Shown here in pieces: positions 1 to 10,957 of a stretch of 64,000 nucleotides of DNA. Source of the stretch: Agapanthus africanus (taxonomy: Eukaryota; Streptophyta; Magnoliopsida; Asparagales; Amaryllidaceae); NCBI GenBank assembly GCA_030015575.1, contig CM057347.1, positions 504,993,176 through 505,057,175 on the forward strand. The letters are read 5' to 3'. Made by a program: the position numbers and the translations under genes. The first letter of the stretch is position 1, and each line of letters opens with the position of its first letter. The notes beneath the pieces are model-generated. The model did not search any database, had not been told where the DNA came from, and saw only the letters and a program-made list of their open reading frames with translations.

Positions 1-1653
1 AGCCACTGGTGTCAGTTGGTTCACCTAAGATGTATACAGGTGCTCATTGGGTTATGAGTACACCGGACAGGACTCGCCGGGAATCTGCTAGTTGGTAATA
101 TACCTAACGTCAGATAGCAGTTCACTGGTGACATGTGTATAGGTTAGTTCATCGACCTGAGGTCGTCATTTGTCCCGTGTGAGTTCCCACTGTACTTTGA
201 TTACTACCCTACTACGGTTCAAAGGAGTCGTGCAAACAGGTTTTAGTTGGGTACAGTCCCGAGCCACATGGAGGCAAGTGAGCGGATCGACAGGGGATTC
301 GTCTCTCCCGATATTGGGGGTGAGATCGCGCTGTGTCTAGGAGAGGCATTACACAAAGCCCTCGGCCGAGACAGGAGATTTACTGGTAGGTATTCCAGTA
401 ATATCTCCGGGTGTTCTGAGCTACACTCCGACACGACTTGTACCGCTTTTGGGGGTCTGACTTTTACCAAACCCCTAGGCCCGCCATGCGATGCTCATAG
501 ACGAACGGACCGGACTGTACGGATATTGTCACTGACAGGCTCAGTAGGGTGTCAGGATGAGTTCGCTCATCGACCTCCCTTTTGGTCAATACCTGGTAGC
601 CCGTTACGTACGGCTAGTACCTCTGACGCGCTAGTGGTTAAATCCATAATCAAAGTATTGACGAGTCTTTAGAGTCCCCCACAAACAGTTTCTCAAGTTT
701 CGGGCGAAACGTTGTAGAGGCCGTATGATATATGGCAGGGTTCGATCATATACGTGCGGTATTGCAGGATCATGATCGGACGGATCATACTAGTGGGCTT
801 TGGTTTAAGCTGGATCCTAGTATTAGATTTGTTGGATTACTTTAGTCTCGTCGCATTCGCATTCAGTCGGAATGTGGATGCAGGTATGTATATACAGGTG
901 AGGGGTATCCTTGTGATCCGTCACGAGTTACTTTAGATGTTGCCGTATCTTTTTATTGTTGCAAACATTTGGATTAATGTTTGTTAATGGAAATTATGAG
1001 CACAAAATTATGATTAAGATCATTAATTGTGAAACATGCATAAGTGATGACTCATGGTCTCTTTTCTTGTGCATGTGTTACATTATTTGATGGATTTGTG
1101 AGTTGATTTGATGAGAGGAGAGAGAGAGGCAGCCAAGGGCAAGGTTGGCTCTTGTATTATTCTCATCTTGCTCTCCTTTTATCGTAGAAAAACACAAAGA
1201 AAAAGAAAAGAATCTCTTCTTCTTTTTCTTCCTCTAGCTCATTATCTCAATCAATGGCAGCACCTATAACCTCCATCCAAATCAATGGATGTAAGAGACA
1301 AAGTGATCACAAACATTTTCTACAACACCTTGGACACGTCGGCTAGCATACTTCGTGCCCGAGTTGCTTCGGATGAAGCGGGAGCCCGTAAAAAGAATCG
1401 ATGATGTGGTGCCCTTTCCGACGAGGAGATCGAGACCGGAGATGCCGCGAGGAGCTTGGGATGGTGGCCAAAGACCGAAGGACACGGATCGATCGGTATA
1501 GCCTTTCCAACCCTCTCTCTAGTTTGCTAGTAGTAGGTTAATGGTTCTATCCGGGTTTTAAGCATACGATAGCGCCGGTTTCTAGTTTAGAAAAATTTTC
1601 GTTTCCGCATTTTTGCCTCGGATAGACGGTCGGGGCGCTACCGTAGTCTTACA
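1..1653 (+). repeat. 5' LTR of element B (3' three quarters)
   Basis: It ends in CTTACA just before the primer binding site and is near-identical to 38627-40275, which is the 3' LTR of the same element. About 445 bp should lie left of the window. Open frames here (for example 247-672) recur in the other LTR copy but show no family motif, so I do not call them genes. Confidence 0.88.
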
Positions 1654-1666
1654 TGGTATCAGAGCC
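1654..1666 (+). other. Primer binding site of element B (initiator tRNA-Met type)
   Basis: TGGTATCAGAGCC follows the LTR terminus directly. This is the standard plant complement of the 3' end of initiator tRNA-Met. Confidence 0.9.
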
Positions 1667-3085
1667 ACGCCATTAACCTTTACTAGCTTGCTCTAACGTA
1701 TTTAAAATATCGATCGAACGAATTTTCTAAAAACTGCATTTCCAAGTTATCAGTTTCTGTCGAATTTTTCCTGTGGTCAAAAAATTATTTGGTGTGTTGC
1801 AGAAAATCAGGCAGGTTTTTTAGGAGCATTGTAGAAATTTGGTAGCACGATCCAACAGTAACGCCGCGGAACCGCGGTCGTACCCCCCTTTTGGCCGCGG
1901 TTCCGCCGCCATTCTGAGGCTTCTTCTCACCAAATTTCTTCAGGTGGTCTCTGACTTGGAAAAAGGGTTTCTGGTATATTCTGTTTGGGCCCAGATTATT
2001 TTGAGTGCTGGATTTGTGCTTGGGGCCCACTTCGGGAAATTTTGTCGATTGAAAACTTTAAATATGTTGGTTCACAGTATTTACATTATATCTACGACCG
2101 TGAATATCATTCGAGGGGTAAATCCTGTCTAATTGCTATAATTCTTTTAGACGGATTTGCGAACGTGACATTCACGTTGATGTTCTGTGTTGTGCTGTAA
2201 TATTGAGGATTTGTCGTGGTGGATAGCCTGGATGCAATGGTAGTACAGTTTGGTTGTATTTGTACATTTGATATTGCGGGGCAAGCGTCCGACATGTGGA
2301 CTGCCGTCACTGCCTGTTTGTGTATTATTCTTTTGGGACACGACCGGGCTGAGGTCGATGTACCCGTTGTATATTTTACTTTCTGTACTAGGATTACCCC
2401 GTGGAGGGGTGTACGGGTAGCCGGGATCTAGAGGGCAACGGGCCCGCATCTCATGGCTTTGAGACGGAGGGGGTTTCACTCTAGAATTGGCGGGCTATTC
2501 GCCGCACTCGTAGGGGGTACAGGTTGACCCAAGGAGGGGTGCCCAAGTTACCGGATTCCGTGAAGTGCTGGGTGGTCCATTCACTTTGTTGAAGGGGGCT
2601 GCCTCGCTTCAGGTTTTGGCGGGTAACTTGCCGCGCCCGTAGGGGTCTAGGATTTCATTGCACAGGCTATCCACACGACCAGGGGAACGTCGGGTTTCAG
2701 TAGCGGCTCTATGAAACCCGGGGATCCCAGATTATCTGTATTGTTCTGTGATACTTATTACATTTCTGTGATATTGCATTTTATCACGCCATGAGCGATT
2801 ATTATATATTGATATATATACTAGTAGATGTTGTATATGTTTTACACCCGCGCTAGTCCAGTCCCCGCTCTGTCGTTAGTTAGGTAACCTAACCGGTGAT
2901 GACGGGACCCAGTGGCGAATGCGGATGGCATATACGCACATCGTATTTTCGTTCTTTTGTGGTGTGATTAATTGATGGGACTGCATTGATTCGGATCAAT
3001 GCAAGCTAAACAAACCTATTCTGATGTTGTTGGAACATTTTTCAAAAATCTGTTATTGCAAGGACGTTCTCTTTTGTTTTGCACA

Positions 3086-3305
3086 GTGGTATTCGGTTAT
3101 GAATATCCAGCACCTCAGTCGACGAGGTAAGGGTCGAGATCCCTTCACCGGGAGTGACCCCTTGGACAGAAGTTTGCGTCAGGGTAATAACTTCACTATA
3201 GCCGATTGCTTTTTTGCTTTGTATCGTGGTATTCAGTTGGAATATCCTGCATCTCATTCTACGGGGAAAGAGCCGAGATCCCTTCACCGGGAGTGACCTC
3301 TTTAG
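3086..3305 (+). repeat. Two-copy degenerate duplication of about 80 bp
   Basis: A block near 3086-3165 and one near 3226-3305 share the order GGTATTC, a GAATATCC-like core, GATCCCTTCACCGGGAGTGA and a CCTCTT/CCCCTT end. They lie 140 bp apart inside element B. Confidence 0.7.
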
Positions 3306-3452
3306 CAAAGGTTTTCGCCACTATATTTTTATAAAAAGCTATGCAGTTCCTTCAACGATATCAAGTTTATTACGTTAAAAGTTTTTCGCCAAAAACTAAA
3401 CGTAGCCCTCCGTCATTTCTTACAAGTATTACTTAGTATTCGTGCTGCGTTT

Positions 3453-3626
3453 GTTGACTGTGTCAAGGCGTAGTGTACGGTAGCTAAGTAGTGTTCGTTT
3501 GTGGCATATTAATAGGTGCGGCCTTGTTGACTGTGTCAAGGGCTCGTACGAGTGGGTTTAATGCAATCCAGGATAATGACGGGTTGAACTTGATTAGGAC
3601 TCTTTGATTTGTTGACTGTGTCAAGG
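3453..3626 (+). repeat. Three dispersed copies of a 16-bp motif
   Basis: GTTGACTGTGTCAAGG occurs exactly at 3453-3468, 3525-3540 and 3611-3626. Its inner part, TTGACTGTGTCAA, is an imperfect palindrome. It is confined to element B. Confidence 0.85.
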
Positions 3627-3959
3627 TCACTTGGGTCCTAGGGGTAAAAATCACATCGGGAGTTTCTAAAGAAACTGAAACTTTCCAGGCATGCGCATAA
3701 CTTCTGGAGTGTGATAACGTGAGTGGATTCCGTCACGTTATCATGCGATGATAGTTGAATCCCGATTCCCACTGATGAGTTGGTTTACTCCTCGGTTGTC
3801 CCCGACTAATTCTTCTTTTAGGTTTGGAGAATTTGAGGTTACAGTGGGAGGTTTCCTGATTCGATAAATTGATAACCATTCTGATTTAGGTTAGAGTGCA
3901 CGCTGAGTGTTTCTTTTCTCTCTTTCTTTGGCAGCGACCATGACCCGACCCGTGACTAT

Positions 3960-4486
3960 GACTCAGTGACCAAGTTGACCGAAACTTCTTATAACACCGG
4001 CTTTTGGATTGTCAGAGTTGCATACCTCATTGCCACTCCTTCTTTTACCCTTTTCTCCAGAACACCTCGTATTACTACGAACATCCACTTCCATTGGATA
4101 AAACCATCGTATGGTTATATACGAACTCGAAGGAACTTGTTCCAGATTCGAGGATGGTTTCTGGTTCTGGAGAAAACGAATGGGACTATTCAGTTGTCTT
4201 TTCCTTTTACCTTCTCTCAGGTTGCGAGTGCTCCTTGGATTAAGGGATAGTACACCTGTTACGCTTAATGGATAGTCTTCTTCCAAACCTTAGGCTGGTG
4301 CTGAACGGTAGGGAATGAAGAAAGCCGATTAGCCTAAGTGTGGTGTACAAAATGTATTAAGTAAAGACAAATAAAGGGATTAGAAAGAGGGCAAAGTAAA
4401 TTGCGACTGCTATTCATGACCGAACCAAGTATTTCATCGCCACGCCTACTTCACCTTTGTATTTTTCCATAACACTCCGTATCACT
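3960..4486 (+). repeat. Tandem duplication in B, first unit and start of second
   Basis: The unit starting near 3970 (a CAACACTCCG/AACACCTCG block, then TATGGTTATATACGAACTCG and GTCTTCTTCCAAACC) repeats from about 4400. The second unit is cut by element C at 4491 and resumes at 14518, where the same TATGGTTATATACGAACTCG block appears. The unit is about 420 bp. Confidence 0.75.
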
Positions 4487-4491
4487 ACGAA
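4487..4491. other. Target-site duplication ACGAA, left of element C
   Basis: ACGAA precedes the element start and recurs at 14518-14522 right after its end. Confidence 0.92.
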
Positions 4492-5454
4492 TGTAATACC
4501 CAGTCCCTTTTCTACCAATATGTGTATTTATGTTACTCTTGAAGTTTATTTATTTTATAAATATTATTTTAGTAATATAACTTTTCCTAACCCTAATTTA
4601 TCTCAGGCCCATTACCTATCGATTCTATATTTTACAGATTCTTTTATTTCATTTTTATTTACCTATTCTTATTTATTTCCAAACCGGGCCCTTTTCTATT
4701 CTCTTATTCTTTTATTTCACCCAATCCCAAGCCCATTCTTTTTAAATAACTTAATTTCTTTTATTACACCCAAACCTATTTTCCCTTAGCCCATAAACCA
4801 TTTTCCCTTTCAAAATTCCCTCAGCCCACGAATTAAATCAATACCATTTATTGAGCAGCCCGGCCCATTTCTTTTCCCTTATAATTCTTTTAAATTTTTA
4901 CAACTGTCCCGGCCCATTCTCTTCAGCCCGCCAGCCCAACTTCCTTCAACCCAACCCGACCCGCACACCTAACCCGACCCGCTTCTACACCCCTCCTTCT
5001 TCCCCAACGGCTACTCCCCACTTTCCCGCTCCCTGTTTCCCGCGACCCGCCACCTCCGTCCACGCTCGCGCGCGTTACCTCACGACGCGTGCCCTCGTCT
5101 CTCTTTCTCTCTCCCTCACTCCCATCACTTTCCCTCATTCCTCCCTCTCTCAAACCTCCTCCTCTCTCAACCCACCACGAAACCCACTATACACCCCATC
5201 CCCGCAACCGAGCTCCTCAAACCACCATCGTCGTCGGCAGCAACCACCATCACCGACCACCTCATCTCTTCATCCACCTCCTCCCTCGCCGGCATACTCT
5301 CCATCACCGGAGCTTCGAGCTCGAGACGACCCCCTGCACACCCGAGCTCGAACCCCCGCGCCCTTCACCGGCACCCACGACGTCGACGAGCTCCCCACTG
5401 CCCCGAGCCGCCTCGTCGACCGCATCATCATCATCATCATCGTCGTCGACATCA

Positions 5455-5745
5455 ATTTCTCTCTCCCTCTCCCTACTTCTCTCTCTTTCTCACTCTCCCC
5501 CTTTCTTTAATTCTCTCTCTCTTGATATCTCTTTCTCTCTCTCTGGCTCTCTCTTTCTCTCTCTTTCTCTCCCTCTCCAGTTCTCTCTCACTCTCACTCT
5601 AGCTCTCTCTGTCTCTCTTTCTCACTCTCTATCTCTCTATATATCACTCTCTCTCTCACTGCCCCCTCTCAATCTCTCTATCTCTCTGCTCTCTCTCTCT
5701 TTCCCTGTTCTCTCTCACTCTCTAAATTTCTTTCTCCCTCTCCTA
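5455..5745. repeat. (CT)n-rich microsatellite in C LTR
   Basis: Long runs of CTCTCT with scattered substitutions. The same block is at 11896-12180 in the 3' LTR and about 34108-34270 in solo LTR F. Confidence 0.9.
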
Positions 5746-5900
5746 TCAACCGGCCAACACCACAAACACCAGTGCCAAAACCGAGCCTGCGCCACCAAGT
5801 TCAAGCCGAGGCCAAATCTTGTCGTTGTTGCCCGCGCGTGTGTCGTTGCCGTGCCGCGCGTGTGTCGTTGCCGCTGCCGTGTGCCCCAAAACGTCTCCAG

Positions 5901-5906
5901 GCAAGT
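5901..5906 (+). promoter_or_regulatory. Possible leader splice donor of element C (GC type)
   Basis: CTCCAG is followed by GCAAGT, the consensus for the rare GC-AG donor class, at the end of the GC-rich leader-like stretch. It is kept in the 3' LTR. In solo LTR F the same place reads CCAGGAAAGT, so the site is lost there. A spliced role is inference. Confidence 0.4.
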
Positions 5907-6322
5907 TCTCTACTTGCTACATGCTAAATTATGTTTGTTACAAACTAAAGTCGTATAGATTCCGTAGTTACTTTTCCCGATAAATTATATGACGTACCTG
6001 TTCGATACATGATCCCAATGAAAATACTCGCCTAATTTGACGGAACTGGATTGTTTATATTGTCCCGTATAGTGATGAATACCTTGTACAAATTTCGCTG
6101 GAAAATACGACTATTAACGACTAAAACGACTACTCCCAAGTATACCTGTAAAACTGGAAATTTCTTGTACCTGAAAACCGTTAAAATCACCATAAATTAT
6201 ATACATACTGAAATGATGTGTTCGAGGGCTTAAATCGAAGCCGACTCGACGAAATATAACCCTATGCAAGGTTCTTATGGTTTGTGTACCTAAATTGTGA
6301 CAATATTTAGACAGGAGTGCGA

Positions 6323-6342
6323 CTCTGGACTGCAGTCCAGAG
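6323..6342. repeat. Perfect 20-bp palindrome in C LTR
   Basis: CTCTGGACTGCAGTCCAGAG reads the same on both strands. It is identical at 12761-12780 and 34854-34873, the other two LTR copies. Confidence 0.9.
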
Positions 6343-8089
6343 CGACTCTAGATGTTGTTTACTGTCCCGTAATAGGTACCACCCTGTTTCCTTAACTCGT
6401 AGGTTGCGGAACTCTGCTGTTTAATAAAGGTGAATCTGTTAGCTAGATAACACAAGTGGTTTCATTCTGTTTCGTCATCGTTTGTTATTTAATCTGTAAT
6501 TTAAAAGATCGGGACGTATAACAGCCCCAACAGAATCAGAATTGACATACTAGTATTGAACAGTGTATATCTCCTGACGTACAGACGCGATTGAGAATCC
6601 GTCTGTTGAGTTGGAAACCTTACTGGAAACCCTAGATTTCATTCAACGGTAGCGTCGCTAAAATCTGATCCCAACTGGGATTAAAATGCGTTGTGAAACG
6701 GACTTCTGATTCTAAAACCGGATTTCCAGCCGTGAACGCTTAAAATGAAATGGCCATAACTAGTGATCCTGAAACCCGATTGGCGTGAAACTAAATTCGC
6801 TGGATAGATAATTGAACATACTACTTAATCCTCGTTCATCGTTCCGCTAAACTGTACCCGTATGATTTATGATAAATTGTGCAAGTGGTATAATACTGTT
6901 TTATGACATTTTAATCATGCTTTACATACTGTTCCTCATTATATCATACATATGTCATTGCATTGAGAACCTAGTGATCATGTGCATTACCCAGTGTTAG
7001 GTATTAGTGATGATTGTGGCAAGTACGTTAGTGTTCGTGCATGAGTGAATAAGTGAAAGTGGCACGTACTTGTACACAATCAGTGAACCTTATTATTCTA
7101 TTGCATTGTCGACGTCTGTGGGACGCGTGTACGTGTGACTATAAGTGGTATGGGACATTTATGGAAGCTCTTGCATGGGTGTCACAGATAAGGCACCAGA
7201 CACTGCCATTTATCTTAGGTATTAGTCGGGACGTGCTTGATGGAGGTCCTGCCTCCAGTTCTCGCGCAGACTTGTCATAGACCGATTGGTATTTGAGGTT
7301 ATGGTTAGCGTTTGATGTAGAACACGGGGTGTGGGATAGTCTGAGTGTGAGTTCAACAGAATCTCGGGAGTCCCATGCCGGCTTATATATATGGAGATAT
7401 ATGGAGATTTACAGGGTACATGATTATTACCGTGAGTTACATGTTGGGCCCGTGGTCCCTTGCCCTTGGATCCTACCCTTGGGTGGAGGACACTCGCGAG
7501 TGGTTGACTCTCACACTTGGACTGACGATAGGCTTAGTGACCTGTACAGTGAGACTTAGAGACTGATAGGGATAATGGCATTGATATACATTACTTACCG
7601 TTGTTGACATACCTGGCATATTATATTACTGTTTTACTGTTCATCTGATCCATTAGACACTTCATTGATTACTGCATGTTCATATCTATACCGTTATGAT
7701 TTACTGTTATATATATATCTATTATCACTGTTCGAGTTGTCACTTGTATAAATATATTATATTGCTATTGTGTCGCTCTGACGACCTGAGTATGCATACT
7801 CAGTGTGAGGAGATGATTTAGCCTGGATTAGGACCGGACGCACATTACGGACATCTTGATTAGCTATCCAGAGTTATACCCTTTTTGTTTTCCATCAGGT
7901 CAGTCCTTTATATTGTTTTGTTTCAGTTACTGCATTTCTCATTGCCTGCGCATTATTTACTGATTACCAAGTAAAGCTAGAAGCCGAAGTGTGACTACGG
8001 CAAGATATTTCCTTGACCGTAGGAGCATGGCTTGCCTTGTTAACCCCTCGTATTCCGTATTTTGGGAAGCGGGGCGTGACATGGTTTAG

Positions 8090-8103
8090 TTGGTATCAGA
8101 GCC
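8090..8103 (+). other. Primer binding site of element C
   Basis: TTGGTATCAGAGCC lies 8 bp inside the 5' LTR end and matches initiator tRNA-Met. Confidence 0.85.
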
Positions 8104-8455
8104 AGGTTTTGCTTTGATTGGGATTGCAGTTTTCCGTGTATAGCTTGGCAATCTAAGACATTCCTTGGTTTAGGTTGTAAACTTGTCATTCTCGATCCAT
8201 ATTCACATCGAGCATTCTGTTATCCATCCGCTAGGGTTTCGGGTGACTTGGCAAAGTTACGTGGTTGTAATTGTGAACTACATCACGGTTACACTACCAT
8301 ACTCTGTTTAAGTGACTTAGAGTCATACAGTTGATTTTCCACTTGTAATGAATTTCATCACATCTGATATTCTTGAATCTTTGTCCAATCCGTATTACAT
8401 TTTGATTCTTATAGCTTGTGCCTTATATCGTCCTCAAAATTATTGTTTCAGGATC

Positions 8456-8869
8456 ATGTCGTCCAACGACTCTTTCTCTATCTCCACTTCCCAGAATCAG
8501 ACCGTTGAGATTCTGAGTGTACTGCAAGGTCTGAAGGAAGCCCAGGAGCGAACGAACGACTTGTTAGCTGAAGGACTGAGAAGGCAGGTGAATCAGGCAC
8601 CAGCGGGAGTCTCAAATTGTAAAGGGATCCCTGTTAGACGAGGAAAAGAGAAGAAGATGAATCGCCAATTTGTTTCCCCGCGACAGAAGCAGCAGAAGAC
8701 CCAATGTTGTGGGTACTGTAAGAGGCCAGGACATCTTCAGAGGGATTGTCGCCGCGCCCAAGGGAAATGTCTGATTTGCGGATCCAGCGAACATCTTATC
8801 AACGGTTGCCCAAAAAGGAAGGAACTACAAGGAGGAGGCTCGACCACACTCTCCACTTCTGCCAAGTGA
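8456..8869 (+). CDS. Element C ORF1: short Gag-derived protein with two CCHC zinc knuckles
   Basis: 137 codons. The N-terminal half is serine/glutamine-rich with a short helical stretch (VEILSVLQGLKEAQERTNDL). A basic linker follows, then two CX2CX4HX4C knuckles, CGYCKRPGHLQRDC and CLICGSSEHLINGC, near residues 81-106. The knuckle pair and its CRRAxGxC linker closely match the Gag of element E, but the capsid-like core that E and H carry between N-terminus and knuckles is absent. I chose the ATG at 8456 because a TTGTTTCAG acceptor-like site ends 5 bp upstream. The frame is open further upstream to 8348 without motifs. Likely role, by family: nucleic-acid binding and RNA packaging with enzymes supplied by an autonomous Gypsy element. 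Confidence 0.75.
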   Translation: MSSNDSFSISTSQNQTVEILSVLQGLKEAQERTNDLLAEGLRRQVNQAPAGVSNCKGIPVRRGKEKKMNRQFVSPRQKQQKTQCCGYCKRPGHLQRDCRRAQGKCLICGSSEHLINGCPKRKELQGGGSTTLSTSAK

Positions 8870-9255
8870 TGATTATTGCGTAGTTCGAACTTCGAGGATA
8901 AGGCGGACTCAGCGTAGGATTCAACTCGCGTGACGAGAATGCAGCGGCCTAGTAATCGAAGAAGAGTTATCACGTTTCCTGCTTTTAATAAAATGTTGTC
9001 ATCCTCTTATAAATATTTCCTTTCGTTTGAAATCTTGTATCCGTCGAACTTTTAGTTGAATGCAATAATAACTTTGAATCGTAATGTATGTATCATTCTC
9101 ATGCTTTCCCCCTTATTTATACCATTCATTAACATAGCATTCCTAATTTTGATTTTTCAGATCCTGCCCACCGCATATTTTCCTATACTCCGTACCCTTA
9201 GCTATTTTTTCTTGATGTGTTCTACTGTCTAATCATGCCTCCTTCTTTTCAGGCC

Positions 9256-9726
9256 ATGACCCACCCTGGAGCGGCGCCGCATCTAGATGAGGATGCACAG
9301 TCATGCATTTCCTTAGACCGCACGTTGATGAGTTCTGACGATGAGATCAACGGTCTCCAGGTCATTTTCGGAAACAGCGATTCCGAAGACGAAGGAGCAG
9401 CCACCCCAGAGTTTGACATGATAGGCGATTCCGACGAAGAGGAAGGAGACCCTGAGGAGAACCCGATAGAGGAAGACCCCGAGGAAGACCCGATAGAAGA
9501 AAATCTAGTGGAGGAAAATCCCATGGAAGAGAATCCAGAAGAAGAGAATCACATGGAGGCAGACCTCGATGAAGGAGCTCTAGCCGAGGAAGAAGGACCA
9601 GAAGAACAAGACCCTGCTGTGGAAGAACTCCCAATGGCGGTCCCCGCGAGGCGCTATTTAAATGGACGTCCCTACCTGAGCGCGCGAGCCTACCGCAATC
9701 TGCTGAACCTCCACAACCGTGACTGA
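9256..9726 (+). CDS. Element C ORF2: acidic-repeat protein, function unknown
   Basis: 156 codons from the ATG at 9256; the frame is open back to 9217. A strong acceptor-like TTCTTTTCAG ends 4 bp before this ATG, as for ORF1. Residues about 40-125 are dominated by Glu/Asp with repeats of the type EENPxEE/EEDPxEE. The C-terminus turns basic and aromatic (RRYLNGRPYLSARAYRN). I recognise no domain. It is not a shifted piece of gag or pol. A poly(A)-like AATAAA at about 9757 follows. The repeat and the near-identical LTRs suggest a real protein of this family, but expression is unproven. Confidence 0.6.
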   Translation: MTHPGAAPHLDEDAQSCISLDRTLMSSDDEINGLQVIFGNSDSEDEGAATPEFDMIGDSDEEEGDPEENPIEEDPEEDPIEENLVEENPMEENPEEENHMEADLDEGALAEEEGPEEQDPAVEELPMAVPARRYLNGRPYLSARAYRNLLNLHNRD

Positions 9727-10957
9727 CGGAATTTTTAGCTGTTGTCCTTGCTGGCCAAATAAAGCTGTGTAGTTTAGGGCCACCTTCGATTTTCGAGAGT
9801 GCTTTGTTTCGAATTTTATTGAATGAAATAAATCTTCTGAGTTCGCAAATCTTTTGTTTACCGGTTCACTCGATGCTTTGATTTTTCCTTTACTGTTTTC
9901 CTCCTGAGACCCTGACTGTCCACACCTATAGCTGATTCGACCCTCACTTAGACTAACAAGTACCGCACCCTGATCTTTGGGATGGGCCACCCTTCATCCT
10001 TCGTCTATGCTTCGTTTAAGATCCTTCTGAGAAGGGAAATTGATAGTAAAATTTCCGAGTTCACTAACCCTTCAAATTTTTGATTCATATGAACTACCGA
10101 TCGTTATCCTCCCCATACTTTTCCCCTTGCAGTCCTTTATTGCTCACCCTTATTTCCTGTGCTGACCCGATCCCAATCTCCTTGACTTTCAGCCTAAAGC
10201 CGCCACACTCCGACCTTCTGAATGAGCCACACTTCCTTGTAATCCCTACCCTAGCTAGCCCTATTCATTTTTGTGTTTTTCCTATTACCCTAACTATATT
10301 TAGGGACAGTGTTATTCGAAAATTTAGTTTTCATTATTTTGTATTTATCGAAGAGTGCGTTTTATTGACTATCCCCGCTTTACGCATTTCAAGTACTTCA
10401 CTACTATCTTTCACATTATTCTTTGGTAGCGCAACCTTACATCGCGCATATTTTCATTCCATGTTTCTTATTTTCGCTATGTGAGCTTTCGAAGTTATTT
10501 GATCGATACGTTATCCTAAAATGTTTTAACCTACCGACAAATCTTTCACTACTTTATTGTCGTTACTTTATTTTCGGGTATTGTGCCTATGGTTACTATT
10601 ATCAATGGTTGTGCCTTATACTTATTATTTCTGATGTGCTACTTTTAATATACTTATATTTGCATATATTTGGGTTTCGATTTTATCGAGCACGCCTCGA
10701 ATATTATTATTCGTTATTGTTATTTATATTCTCGTATACATGTAATATGCCTTCATAATTGTTCCTGCCTATTACTCATTTAGAACTACCCTTGTGTATG
10801 TTGTTCTTATATAGTATATATCTTCAAATTTCTTCATCCGCCTAGTTCAAGTAAATCATTATGTGTTAGTTTGCGATATAGTAACTTTCGCTTATTATTT
10901 TATAACTTGTCGTTTCTTTTAAATTTCGAGGACAAAATTTTTGTAAGGGTGGTATGA
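9727..10957 (+). other. Element C 3' untranslated region and polypurine tract
   Basis: T-rich sequence with no motif-bearing frame. It closes with AAATTTCGAGGACAAAATTT and TTGTAAGGGTGG just before the 3' LTR. The same purine signature precedes the 3' LTRs of A, E and H. Confidence 0.7.

Larger units (their letters stand above)
1667..4486 (+). other. Element B internal region, left part, no readable gene
   Basis: This is the stretch where leader and gag would lie. No reading frame longer than about 100 codons carries a gag, zinc-knuckle or protease motif. Short internal duplications are present and listed separately. Either the element is a large non-autonomous derivative or the genes have decayed beyond recognition by eye. 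Confidence 0.6.
4492..8081 (+). repeat. 5' LTR of element C
   Basis: It starts TGTAATACCC and ends GGGCGTGACA, and matches 10958-14517 throughout. A GC- and CT-rich leader-like stretch occupies about 4920-5760, and a longer AT-rich part carries a conserved 20-bp palindrome. Open frames here, such as 4851-5510, are proline/serine-rich readings of CT-rich DNA and are not credible genes. Confidence 0.9.

Noticed and set aside
247..672. 141-codon frame repeated at 38873-39298
   Set aside because: Both copies lie in Copia B LTRs, so similarity follows from LTR identity. No motif is present, and the related solo LTR I does not keep the frame.
4851..5958. Long overlapping open frames rich in Pro, Ser and Leu (also 11317-12365 and 29824-30639)
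   Set aside because: They read CT- and CG-rich LTR sequence with low stop frequency. Several frames are open at once, none has a motif, and frames are not kept between the LTR copies.
7053..7559. Frames repeated at 13491-13997 and 35585-36091 in C-family LTRs
   Set aside because: Open in all three copies but fused in one and split in the others. No domain; they overlap a TATATATA stretch. Weak case for selection, so not called.
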